From: UBA6176 sp032119375
Lineage (GTDB): Bacteria > Verrucomicrobiota > Verrucomicrobiia > Limisphaerales > UBA9464
Reading direction: 5' to 3'
Assembly: GCA_964430505.1 (NCBI GenBank)
Contig: CAYSGH010000057.1
Coordinates: forward strand, 1 to 28,726
Length of the DNA stretch: 28,726 nucleotides
The notes below the pieces were generated by a model. It saw only the letters and a program-made list of their open reading frames with translations. It was not told the origin of the DNA and did not search any database. How positions within the stretch are numbered: the first letter of the stretch is position 1; the number at the start of each line of letters is the position of its first letter. The position numbers and the translations under genes are program-made. Positions 9,001-17,400 of the stretch are shown piece after piece.

Positions 9001-12000
9001 GTGAGGGTCTGGCCGACCTGCAAGACGGGCACGTCGGGCCAGCGAATGTTGTACACGGCGGGGACGGGGGTGCCGGCGGATCCACGCTCGCCGTTAACCG
9101 ACTCGGTGCGGCGGTCGAGCCAGGGGATGGCGGTGCCGACGGGCAAGTCGTCGGCGCCGTCGCCGTTGAGGTCGTAGAAGAAGTTGGGCTGGAGGGGGTA
9201 GAACCAGCGCAGGACGAAGGCGGAGAGGCCGCCCTCGGGACCCGCTGCGCGGGCATAGAGCTTGGCGTTGTCGTCCCGGAACCAGTCGCCTTGGCTGACA
9301 TGACTGAGGGGCGTGAGGGGCAAGAGGCTGAGGGGGATGGGCGGCTGGATTTCCTTGCCGGCGTCGCCTGTGAAGCGGAGGAACCACGGGGCCTGCTCGA
9401 TGACAACCTGGTAGGGCTTGATCCTCCATTGCTCCGACTCGGGGTCGCGATACTTGAGAAGGACCATGGGCTCGGAAAAGCGGCGAGCGGCGTTGAGGTC
9501 GCTGCGCAGGGCATACGCGGCGTTGCCCAGGCTGGACGGGGCGATCAGGGCGTGTTCCTCGTTCGGGTTGAAGCCGGGGAGGGCACGATCCGGCTGGATG
9601 TAGAGATGGGCCTCCGGGTACCGGGAGGGCGTGATGGGGTCGGCTTCGTCGTGGTTGCTTCCGCGGCCACTGGCAATGATGACGCGGGAGGCGTTGGTGG
9701 GCCATGCGGTGAGGTAGGTGACTGGGCGGTTCGGCAAGGCGATGCCGTAGGGCGTCATTTGGAACCAAACCACGAGCGGATCCACGACGGACGGGTTCCC
9801 ATTGCGCGCGTTGGCGAGTGCGTTGACGACGTTGAGGGCGCCCGAGCGGTCGGAGGGCTTGTACGAGGCCTGCTCGCCGACCACGTCGATCACGCTGTTG
9901 GTGAAGAAGAGGTAGCCATTCTTGCCCGGGTAATCCTGGTGACCCGCGTGGGCCAGGGTTTGTCCCACCAATGCGCTGGCCGTGGCATTGAGCGGCGCCT
10001 GCTGCCATGGGAGAGTTCGCACCACGAGGAACGCGTTCGTCTGGAACAGGGGATCCGGCGAGCGCCCGTCGGTCTGGAGGAAGTGGAAGACCGAATAGGT
10101 GACGCCGTTGGTGGCATGGGAGTTGAACTTCTTGGTGCTGGGATCAACGCCCGCCTCGCGGTCTGTGGAATAGGCGAGGAGGGCGAAGCGATACAGGGCG
10201 CCCTCGGTGACGGGCTCGGTATCGACGGGCACGCTGGCCACGTGAATGGCGGGCTCGCGGGGCCAGATGTTGGCGGCGAGCGACGGGATGGTGACGTTGT
10301 TGGTGTCGCCGGGATCCGTCGTGGTGAACCACCGAATGCGGGCGGTGACGGGTCGGATGGCGTAGAGGCTTTTCTCCAGCTCGCTCCAGAAGAACGAGTT
10401 CATGTCGTCGTCGTCCACGCCACCCTCGAGGATCTGGATGGTGGGATAACGGCCCACGGCTCCCTCGGGACGAGGCACCCGCTGGCCGATGATGTTGGCC
10501 GGGACGGCCAGGAAGGCAGTGCGCGATCCGCGAAGGCGTCCGGTCCCCACGATCATCCCGTCCTCGTTGATGGCCGAAGCGGTCTCCAAGTTCCAGCCGG
10601 AGCCGGATGGGATGAGGTCGTTGAGGGCATGCCACCGGCCCGCCGTGTACACGGCTGCGATGGGGGTGCCCGTGGGGTTGTTGGTGCGAGCGGTACCGAC
10701 GGCGATGCCGAACCCGTTCATGCGGCCCCCATCGAAGTAGGTCCAACGGCCGGGCGCGTCGCCCAGCAGGGTCCACGTGCCTCCCTGCCATTGCGCGAGA
10801 CGGCGGCTGCCGGCGCCCGTGGCCTCGGCCATGACGGCGCCCTCGGCGGTGATGGACAAGGGATTGGGGCTCGCGTGGCCGGCCGGGGAGCCCAGGTCCG
10901 TCAGGGTGCCATCGGCCAGCCGGACCCAGGCCTTGAACGACCCCGACGCCCCGGAGCGGATCAAGACGTCGCCGCGGTCGTTGATGGCCACCGCACGCGA
11001 CGTAGTGGTGCCCGCCGGGGAGATGTCCGTGAAGGCGTCGGGGTTGCCCGTGGAAAGGAACGCCCGTTCGTTGGACCCGACGGTGGAGTAGCCGACAACC
11101 TGGAGGCTGGCATTCACGCCGGTGGCGCGCGAGCCGGAGCTGCCGGAGGGCTTGCCGAGGTTGAGGAGGCTGCCGCCGTTGTGGAGAAACGCGCGCCATT
11201 CGCCGTTGATGAGGTAGTCCCCGACGGAAACCTGGAGGCCATTGGCCGTGGCGAGCCCGTTGACCCGGCCGTTGTTCTGGTCCAGCAAGCCCGGCTGCGA
11301 GACGAAGCCGCTGAGGAAGCCCAGGTTGACGAAGGCCTTGGGAACACCGCCCGCAAGCGTATCCCCAAAGCCGCCCACGCGGCCGTCGTCCGCGATGGCA
11401 GTGGGCTGGGTCACCTGCGTGCCGACCGGGCCCGCGAGCGGAATGATGCGATAGGCCAGCGTCGGCGCGAGCTGGACCGTGAAGGCCTGCTGAACGGAGT
11501 TCGCGCCGTCCGTGACGGTGATGGTCACGACCGAGCTGGCAAAGACACCGGGCTGCGGCGCAATGGAAAGGGTGCGGGACGTCCCCTGGCCTCCCAGTTC
11601 CAAGGAGGCCACGGGCAGAACCACGGGGTCCGCGCTGGCCACGCTCACGGCGAGGTCGGCGGCCGCCGTCTCCTCGTCGGACACGGTGAAGGGCACGACC
11701 ACCACGCCCCCCGCCGAGTACACGACCTGATTGGGGATGGCCGACACGCGGGGAGGATCGTCGATCACCTCCATTTTCAGCGACACGGCGACCGTCTCCG
11801 AGGCGACGGGTCCGTTCTTGACGCGGTAGCTCAGGGTGTCGGTGCCGCCAAAGCCCGCCCTCGGCGAGTAAAGAACCTGTCCGGGTCCGATGACGCCCAG
11901 GACGCCATGGGACGGTTGGCGGATGATCTCGTAGGTGAGCCCGTTGGCCCCGGACGTGTCCGAGTTGAACGCGGGCAATGGGATCGCGTAGGAGGTGGCC

Positions 12001-14459
12001 TTCTCGGGGATACGCACGATGCCGAGGTTGGACAACGAAGCCACCCGGCCCACGACGCCCTGAAAGATGCCATCCAAGGGGTCGCCCTTGCTGCCCAGGT
12101 TTTCGAGCCTCGGCCACTCGCCCTCGTTCGCGCGCCAGTAGCCAATGAGGCCGCCGGCGTGGGCCGGAATGATGGAGCTGGCCTGCCACCGCAGGATCTC
12201 GTCGAGGCTGCGAGCGGCCTGCCAGAGGCGTAGTTCCTGCGCGGCACCCGGAAAGTAGATGCCGCCCGACACGCCCCCAATGGCAAGGGAGCCCGCGCCG
12301 GCGTACGGAGCAGCCACGACGTCCGTGGCCAGCTCGACGCCGTCGCGATAAATCCGGCGCCGGCCGCTCGCCACGTCGTAGGTCGCGGCCCAGTGATGCC
12401 AGTCCGTGTCGGTGTAGGGGGCCGAAGACACCAGGCCGTCCCCTTGCGGACCTGCGAAGCCGAACTTCACCCGATTGTCGGCGGCCAGGCCGAGGAACAG
12501 GCCGTTGGTGCCTTGGGCGAAGAAGGGGGAAGGCGCATTGGCGACATGGCGCTTGGCCCAGAGCTCGAGCGTGAACGATTTCCCGGCCAAGGCGGGGTCG
12601 CCGGCGAGGGCCATGCCGGTCCCCTTGAAGTCCACGCCCCGGGACATGCCTGCCAGCGGCGTGTCCGCGACGGCGCTGACCTGGACGCTAAAGGAGCCCT
12701 CCTTGGTGGCGCCGTCCTCGTTGCGCAGCACGACCGTGATCACGGCGGGTTGGTTGCCGAAGACCTCCGAGTTGGCATTCGGCTTGGGACGCAGCAGCAG
12801 CGTGGCCGTGCTGCCGGTGCCGTTGAAGGTCACCTCGGGATGGGGCACGAGCTCCGGCAACGACGACGTCGCCGTGAGCGTCAGCGTCTGCACCCGCTCG
12901 GGGTCGCCATCCTCGATGGCCGTGACCAGCAGCGAACGATCCCCCGAGTCCTCGGCCACGGTGAGGGGGGATGGGAGCCGGAAGTCGGGGGCGGCCACCC
13001 GAACGGTGAAGGATCGTTGCGTGCTGAGCCCGCCCTGGTCCCGAACCGTCACGGTCACCCGCGCGGTCCCGGACAGGCCCTTCATCGCCCGCAGGCGCAG
13101 GGACCCAAAGGAGTTGGGGGAGGTGTATTCAACGACGGGGTCCGGGACCAGGCCGCGGTTGTCCGAGGCGGCCGTCACGGTGATGGCCTGGGTGTCGCCC
13201 GACCCGGCGTCGATCCCGGAAAGCCCCACCACCGTGTCCTCCGCCTTGTTCATCCTCAGGCTGACATTCGTGATGTCCGCGAGGCTGGGCGGATAGTCCT
13301 TGTCCGACACCGTGTGCTGGAAGGTCTGGGTCGTCGTGGATCCACCGGACGTCAGCGTGACGGTGATGGTGGCCGTGCCGGACTTCCCGGGTCGGGGCGT
13401 GAAGATGACCCGCTGGCCCGACAAGGTGATCGGCCCGATGAGGGACGAGTCGTCGGAGGTGGCCGCGACGGTGGCGTTGTTGTCTGGGTCGGTGATGGGC
13501 AGGTCCACGTTGACCTTTTCGCCCTCGCCGCTGGTGGTGTTGGGGATCCTGCCCAGGCTGGCCACCATGCCGCCGTAGAGGCGGATGCGGCCCACGAACA
13601 CGGAGGAATGGTCGGCACCCGTGCGCCCGCCAAAGCCAAACCGCCAATTCGCCTCGGGGTTAAAGTCGATGGATTTGTTGTCCACGATGGTCTTCGAGCC
13701 ATACAACGAACCGGTTAGCCCGTTCACGGAGTGCATGCGGACCGAGATCGAGTTTTGCCCGCCGGACTTGGGCGAGACCACGACCTCGCACCGCAGGGCC
13801 TTGTCCTCGTAGCGCGAGTCCCAGCTGTCGAAGTCGATGTCCTTGGCCAGTTCCTGCCCGCGCCAATAGACGCTGACCTGCCCCTTGTTGCCCCGGCCCG
13901 AGTGGTACTTGACCGAGACCACCAAGCCGCCGCCATAACCCCTCTCCAAGGGCTCCGCCGTGCTGGGGACGGAGTTGGGCAGCAGGCCATAGTTGAAGCT
14001 CAGGCCGTCCGCCCCGTCCCCCCAGATGGCGAGGAAGTCGAACGAGCAGTTCAGGCTCAACAACGGCTGCTCCGGAAGGGAGGGAGGGCGCGAGAACACC
14101 AGGGCCCCGTTCTGGTGCTCATGGCCCTGCTCCACGAGGCGGGCGAACCAGTAGCGGGCGTGCACGTGGCTGGTGGGGGCGTCGGACAGGGAATAGCTGC
14201 TGCTCGACGCCGACCCGAACCGTCCACAAATGCCGCGGTAGCTGTTGTATTCGGACGCACCGTCCCCCGTCCAAAACCATTCGGCAGCCCGCGATGGGAG
14301 GGCGGCCAGGCCCAAGGCAACCAACCATCCCAGTGCCCGGACGGCAGAGCTTGGCGGCACCCAACGGGCAACAAGAAGCCCAACATTGTTGAACCGGCGC
14401 AATTTCATGGTGGCCTGGTGAAAGGGGTTGGCTTGGAACACGTCGTGGCAGGCGTTCAT
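3675..14459 (-). CDS. Giant exported lectin/LamG/HAF protein with Tc toxin A-like C-terminus
   Basis: 3594 aa if started at the ATG at 14459, whose ATGA overlaps the upstream stop; ATG at 14408 (3577 aa) gives a more usual signal peptide length and is a fair alternative. Neither has a clear Shine-Dalgarno. The signal peptide ends near residue 57 (WLVALGLAAL, cleavage SRA/AEW). In order: L-type lectin-like domain ~58-298 (GDGADGLSF, WRFGFGGRTG); three cadherin-like repeats ~298-600; LamG ~605-785; two further cadherin-like repeats ~813-1000; HAF-type repeats ~1001-1323 (AIND-x-GDV, RAFL); an unrecognised region ~1323-2035 with calcium-type loops DLNGDGADD and DLDGDGMAD; a second LamG ~2035-2240; an unrecognised region with an EF-hand-like DQNKDGRIDEKD near 2610; long helices ~2800-3280; and a beta C-terminus ~3327-3594. 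The last two parts resemble Tc toxin A subunits. It is probably extracellular and binds glycans; any toxin role is inference. Confidence 0.9.
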   Translation of the reverse strand: MNACHDVFQANPFHQATMKLRRFNNVGLLVARWVPPSSAVRALGWLVALGLAALPSRAAEWFWTGDGASEYNSYRGICGRFGSASSSSYSLSDAPTSHVHARYWFARLVEQGHEHQNGALVFSRPPSLPEQPLLSLNCSFDFLAIWGDGADGLSFNYGLLPNSVPSTAEPLERGYGGGLVVSVKYHSGRGNKGQVSVYWRGQELAKDIDFDSWDSRYEDKALRCEVVVSPKSGGQNSISVRMHSVNGLTGSLYGSKTIVDNKSIDFNPEANWRFGFGGRTGADHSSVFVGRIRLYGGMVASLGRIPNTTSGEGEKVNVDLPITDPDNNATVAATSDDSSLIGPITLSGQRVIFTPRPGKSGTATITVTLTSGGSTTTQTFQHTVSDKDYPPSLADITNVSLRMNKAEDTVVGLSGIDAGSGDTQAITVTAASDNRGLVPDPVVEYTSPNSFGSLRLRAMKGLSGTARVTVTVRDQGGLSTQRSFTVRVAAPDFRLPSPLTVAEDSGDRSLLVTAIEDGDPERVQTLTLTATSSLPELVPHPEVTFNGTGSTATLLLRPKPNANSEVFGNQPAVITVVLRNEDGATKEGSFSVQVSAVADTPLAGMSRGVDFKGTGMALAGDPALAGKSFTLELWAKRHVANAPSPFFAQGTNGLFLGLAADNRVKFGFAGPQGDGLVSSAPYTDTDWHHWAATYDVASGRRRIYRDGVELATDVVAAPYAGAGSLAIGGVSGGIYFPGAAQELRLWQAARSLDEILRWQASSIIPAHAGGLIGYWRANEGEWPRLENLGSKGDPLDGIFQGVVGRVASLSNLGIVRIPEKATSYAIPLPAFNSDTSGANGLTYEIIRQPSHGVLGVIGPGQVLYSPRAGFGGTDTLSYRVKNGPVASETVAVSLKMEVIDDPPRVSAIPNQVVYSAGGVVVVPFTVSDEETAAADLAVSVASADPVVLPVASLELGGQGTSRTLSIAPQPGVFASSVVTITVTDGANSVQQAFTVQLAPTLAYRIIPLAGPVGTQVTQPTAIADDGRVGGFGDTLAGGVPKAFVNLGFLSGFVSQPGLLDQNNGRVNGLATANGLQVSVGDYLINGEWRAFLHNGGSLLNLGKPSGSSGSRATGVNASLQVVGYSTVGSNERAFLSTGNPDAFTDISPAGTTTSRAVAINDRGDVLIRSGASGSFKAWVRLADGTLTDLGSPAGHASPNPLSITAEGAVMAEATGAGSRRLAQWQGGTWTLLGDAPGRWTYFDGGRMNGFGIAVGTARTNNPTGTPIAAVYTAGRWHALNDLIPSGSGWNLETASAINEDGMIVGTGRLRGSRTAFLAVPANIIGQRVPRPEGAVGRYPTIQILEGGVDDDDMNSFFWSELEKSLYAIRPVTARIRWFTTTDPGDTNNVTIPSLAANIWPREPAIHVASVPVDTEPVTEGALYRFALLAYSTDREAGVDPSTKKFNSHATNGVTYSVFHFLQTDGRSPDPLFQTNAFLVVRTLPWQQAPLNATASALVGQTLAHAGHQDYPGKNGYLFFTNSVIDVVGEQASYKPSDRSGALNVVNALANARNGNPSVVDPLVVWFQMTPYGIALPNRPVTYLTAWPTNASRVIIASGRGSNHDEADPITPSRYPEAHLYIQPDRALPGFNPNEEHALIAPSSLGNAAYALRSDLNAARRFSEPMVLLKYRDPESEQWRIKPYQVVIEQAPWFLRFTGDAGKEIQPPIPLSLLPLTPLSHVSQGDWFRDDNAKLYARAAGPEGGLSAFVLRWFYPLQPNFFYDLNGDGADDLPVGTAIPWLDRRTESVNGERGSAGTPVPAVYNIRWPDVPVLQVGQTLTTPVNGLPDVRNMAHVRLIFDSLDPAGQNGLTNLTRLFDPISERHVRLGSSFVLSPSIKTATDARGRQVFVDLPYALRVRLSFDPFNKWLYLGGFEDRANIGEPLVLPNILTPGERDTVKALAANASGTQRTQFLAAVDALYDLCRNPNRLDLDGDGMADASLLVGLTYGTNVTSVLVNGVRRTVTNAVPEVFAGGPKALTAADATVPPALPSPGKALRFSPGLSQHLRIDRPKGAPGADRLAPGLRGSFTIEFWVRNAAGSSTDNTLVRLGTNPLKALKAGYRSGYFFFEFNTQRVRTEVPVLESDMNAWVHYALVHDADAQSATIFRNGAAVGYAEGFSMPLDPADGAPLYFGGDPATPAHMFSGLLDEIRLWDGVARRGSQLQAESRKKLAIGREGLWGYWRFDTASAVFVPDDSANGREGVLLSTPAYEVPTDGPYGIPPRYVTLAENNDPSLGGLPVTLKIIEVDDGPYRGDLKVLPSDNVFDSRLILRHSSDFAGRTDDVEFEWWYHPYDPLARTNLPSVHPLTGQVSDNRGWIRHSGGIGLNQITLGGPNESGLLVLSDNWFVVRFRGFNVNGNTNWSEWVGDPSNKSVPAAMLAEGWIKRVIRGLNPFDARATDFNSAQASTVVSMLQQAGPRYEGDIAFNPDPNYINSIGLIEAYQTVLNRGMALSIEGVPAVNYGPANDALLLAASRISDLYTLLGNEAMADAADPTIGFTTGSSEYGATASSIFAFQNQLDSQLEEELALLRGRDDSSAGVQGAPVYNRLLWNFTMGDGEVAYSQVYNMSDQNKDGRIDEKDARILYPQGHGDAWGHYLTAIKGYYGLLSHPNFTWQPRSESVLLAGIPVKVDYLDERKFATAAANKAKAGSEIVDLTYRQKYVADPAGQWQGYSDTDPDRAWGVSEWARRAATGAYIDWVTGNAILPSEDPDPSHTGLDKIDRQTVGELSQVASEAVSILGQVDKADNGLNPLGLVAGVVPFDLDPAEVEAGRTHFEQVSERAKMALLNARTLFDEANAMTVALRRSTDSQEDLTEKNRVQERELENKLIEVYGYPYAGDIGAGKTFPSGYAGPDLIHYLYVDTAEVNGDTAPPDARITAYHKRLNEEWVRTTGVFETAEIGGLAVDFNPLSHAIGMINLGLVPRTYDTAAKLAGRTPPDIEPYSNVPIDFPTSSEGYAFKAPPEWGQRRAPGEIQVALHELVQQQARFKAAARNYENLVNRMDEKIEGIQGEKFVADTELRAFDQKILQGTIYKHAPLAFRKAADLMDMGADKLEKVGDASAEALPKSVGMANDATAPARGAIKNLAAVGASVLKGMAWGSRFYADNIIPLQAEAADQLSDRMLLLDKQDAAAQERLKEANRLLREEPVLRLELFNQREALDQAGEHVRATIAKGQRILEERRLLRTEVAGDATKLRYRDMAFRMFRNEALNKYRAQFDLAARYVYLAATAYDYEVNMIGKGNNSAQRFLTDILRHRTLGQIRVDDSGVFPVAGRMGLADPLARLEQNFSVQKTQMGFNNPQTETGRFSLRNEWFRLRGSSDSDWQKVLKAAVVPNVWDVPEFRRFCRPFAPETAGAQPALVLRFPTTVTFGLNFFGWPLGGGDSAYDPSQFATKIRSAGVWFTDYNGNGLAMTPRVYLVPVGADVLRAQDGNDFETRLWRVVDQKIPIPFPIGPSEIKGSSYNPAFDSLAGNSAEIRRFSSFRAYHDSGGFTEREATSDSRLIGRSVWNTEWMLVIPGGSLLNDPNAGLDAFIQSVSDIKLFFQTYAYSGN

Positions 14460-17400
14460 GGGTTGGCGGGATCCAGCGTGCCGACGGCAAGGATGCGTTT
14501 GACCTGGAAGGAGCCGCGGACGGTCATCGGGGTGCGGTGCACGCCTTGGATCACCTCCTCATAAAGGCCCTCGATGTCGTCTTGGCCGACGCCTGCCCTG
14601 ATATTCGATGCCTGTCGCTCCGGGACCGTGAGCTTCACTGTCCGACGCAAGGCATAGCCCTCGTTGCGATGCACCCGGAAGCTGGCGTCCAGGTTGTCGT
14701 GGTCGGGATGGTATCGGTGCTTGAACGGGTTGATGGCGGCGTCGGCGGGCAACGACCAGGACGCCTGCAAGGTCCCTCCCAGCGAGAGGGTCGCGTCAAA
14801 CGGGATGCCATTGGTCTTCCACATCGGGAAGAAGGGGGTGGAGTAACGGCGGCCCACCAGGTCGCGCCCGCGCAGGGCCACGCCCCGGTACCGGGAGAAG
14901 CCCGCCGCCCCGGTCAGGAGCACGGGGACGCCCCCGGGATCGTCCGAGCCCAGCGCCGGCGGGGTGGAGAGCAGGGTGACCTGCTCGAGCAGGCGGCAGA
15001 CGCCCTGCGTGTCCACGTGCAACAGGATGCGAAGGTCGAACGGGTCCCGGACCGGCGTGGGACGGCTGCCGACGACGACGTTGCGGACCTCGGTGGAGGG
15101 TTGCTCCACGAGGCGGGTGACACCGTTGACGACGTTGGTGACGACGGTGACGACGTAGTTGGTCGCAAGGCCGTTGACCTCGCTGACCTGGGTGATGCTG
15201 ACCGTGCCCAGCCAAAGGCCCACGGGGTTGAAGGGCTGGTCCTGGACCGCCCCCACGTCCGCCTCGTCACGGTCCACGGCGACCGGGACGTAATGCAGCG
15301 CCCCGCCACCCCTCAGCGTCATGATCCCCTGGTACGACAACCCGGGGATGCGCTCCCGCGCCGCCGCAAGCCGGACGGTGCGACGCGCAAGGCCGCCTTG
15401 GGACGACACGGGAAAGCCGTTCGGGAGGTCGCGCCACGTGGTGCCATCCTGCGGGCTGAACTCATTGAGCCGCAGCGGCAGCGATTGGGCACCCACGACA
15501 TGCCCCAGCACGGCGCTCGCACGTGAAGCCGGCGTGTGGGACGACCCCGTGAACCGCAGCTCCAGCTCCTTCGTGTCGCTGCCCACCGGGTACCGCAGCT
15601 CGGTGAGCCCCTGGAACGATGCCTCCACCGGCGCGAGGAACGAGCTGGCGCCACGCGTGTACACCCAATAGGCAACCCCCCTGCGAAGCTCGTTCGTCGC
15701 GGACATCGGCTTCCATGCGCCGCTCGCCTCCAGCTGGTACATCCCCCGCGGCATCCCCGTCGCCGCGTCGAAGTGCGCGGACGACGTACCCAGGAACTCA
15801 CCCACCGTCACGCCGGGCAACATCCGGGACGGGTCCTCCGGGTCCGCCATCGGCACGTCCACCGGGAAGCCCGTCAACGAATGGCCGTCGGGTGCCCAGC
15901 GGGGCCGCGGATACCCCGGCTTGCCCCGCACGCTGACGGTCACCCCCTGCGCACCGCCGAGATGCACCAGGTAGGCCTCGTGCCGGTACACGCGCACGAG
16001 GTTGTTTTGGAAGCCCGCCGGGTTCGACGGCGGCAGGTGCACCTGCCACTTCGTCGTGTCGAGCTGCGCCTCGCTTTGGTCCGCGATGAACTGCGGGCCG
16101 GTGCCCGGGTCGGACCAGCGCCAGATGCTGGTGTAGGGCACGTTGGTGAAGACGTTGCCCACCTGGTTGTCCTCCGGTTGCACGTCCAGGAAGACCGCGT
16201 TCCAACCGGGGCGCAACGGCAGCTCCTGCACGAGGTCATGGCCCGTGGAGACCACCGGCACCGGCGGCGGGAACACGTCCAGCCGGAACCGGTTCGTGAC
16301 CCTCCCATGGTCGCTGCGCACCACCACGGCAACCTCGGCCCCGGTGAGGCGCGACAGGTTCGTCAAGTTGAGCGTGGACCCGTCGGCGCCAGCCACCCGG
16401 CTACCGCCCAAGAACCACTCGTACCGCAACAAGCCCGAGCCCGAGGCGTTCACCTCAAACCGCGCATCCGCCCCCTCGTAGGCCTTCACGTCGCCAGAGC
16501 CGGACACCACGGATGGCGGCTGGTGCACCGTGACGCTCGCCACGCGGCTGGTCACGGAGCCCGCGAGGTTCATGGCCACAAGGGTGTACCCGCCGGCCTG
16601 CGCCTCCCGAAGGAGCCCGAGGTTCAGGACGTTGGTGTTCTCCACTGCCAACGGGATGCCGTCCTTGAACCAGCGGAAGGCCATGGGCCGCGATCCATCG
16701 AGCATGGATTCCATGCGGAGAACGCCCACGCGCTCGACCCCGGCAACGTCCTGGGGTTGCTGGACGATCATCGGCGGCTCCACCACCTCCACGATGGCGT
16801 CCGCGCTCTCCAACGCCCCGTCTCGGTCCCGCACCACCGCCCGGTACCGACCGGCATCGGCGACGGTCAGCGCCGGGATCGCCAGGTTCGTGGAGGTGGC
16901 ACCCGACAGCGGCTGGTCGTTGCGGAACCATTGGACCGTCAAGGGGGGGTTGCCCCGGAAGCGAATGGAGAGGTTGGCGGACGCACCTGCGGCGGCCGCC
17001 ACCGACGACGGCTGCGCGGTGATCGTCAGCGGGACATCCACCAGGAAGCCCGCGGGCGCGGACCACATCACGCCATTGATGTTCTCCACCCGCACCTTGT
17101 AGGAGCCGGCGTCGAGGTCCTCGACGCGGTTGAACACCAGCGTGGCCTCGTCGGCGCCCGCGATGGGTGCGTCGTCCTTGTACCATTGGTAGGTCACGGG
17201 CAGGCCGCTGGTCGCCGACACGGCGAACACCTTGCGGTTCCCGTAGGCCTCCATCCCGCCCACGGGCATCGACGCCACGAACACGGGCAGCGCGACGCAC
17301 TCGGTCTCCGTGAACTCCACCCGCAGGCCCGTCAGGCTCCGGTCCGTGCCCGCGTCCGCCGTGTTGCGCACGACAAAGTCGAGGGTGTTGGTGCCGGCCA

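Noticed and set aside
8613..12233. 1206-aa open frame on the plus strand inside the 3594-aa gene
   Set aside because: It is antisense to a gene with clear lectin, LamG and HAF domains; its protein is G/A/R/V/E-rich without recognisable domains, as expected from the complement of a high-GC gene.
3675..14459. PEP-CTERM, type IX or LPXTG-like sorting signals at the ends of the giant proteins
   Set aside because: The C-termini (VGTLDPANP and FQTYAYSGN) have no sorting motif, hydrophobic helix or basic tail.
15120..15160. Short ACGACG/GTGACG microrepeat
   Set aside because: It is explained by coding for a valine/threonine-rich strand with G-ending codons; no regular array.
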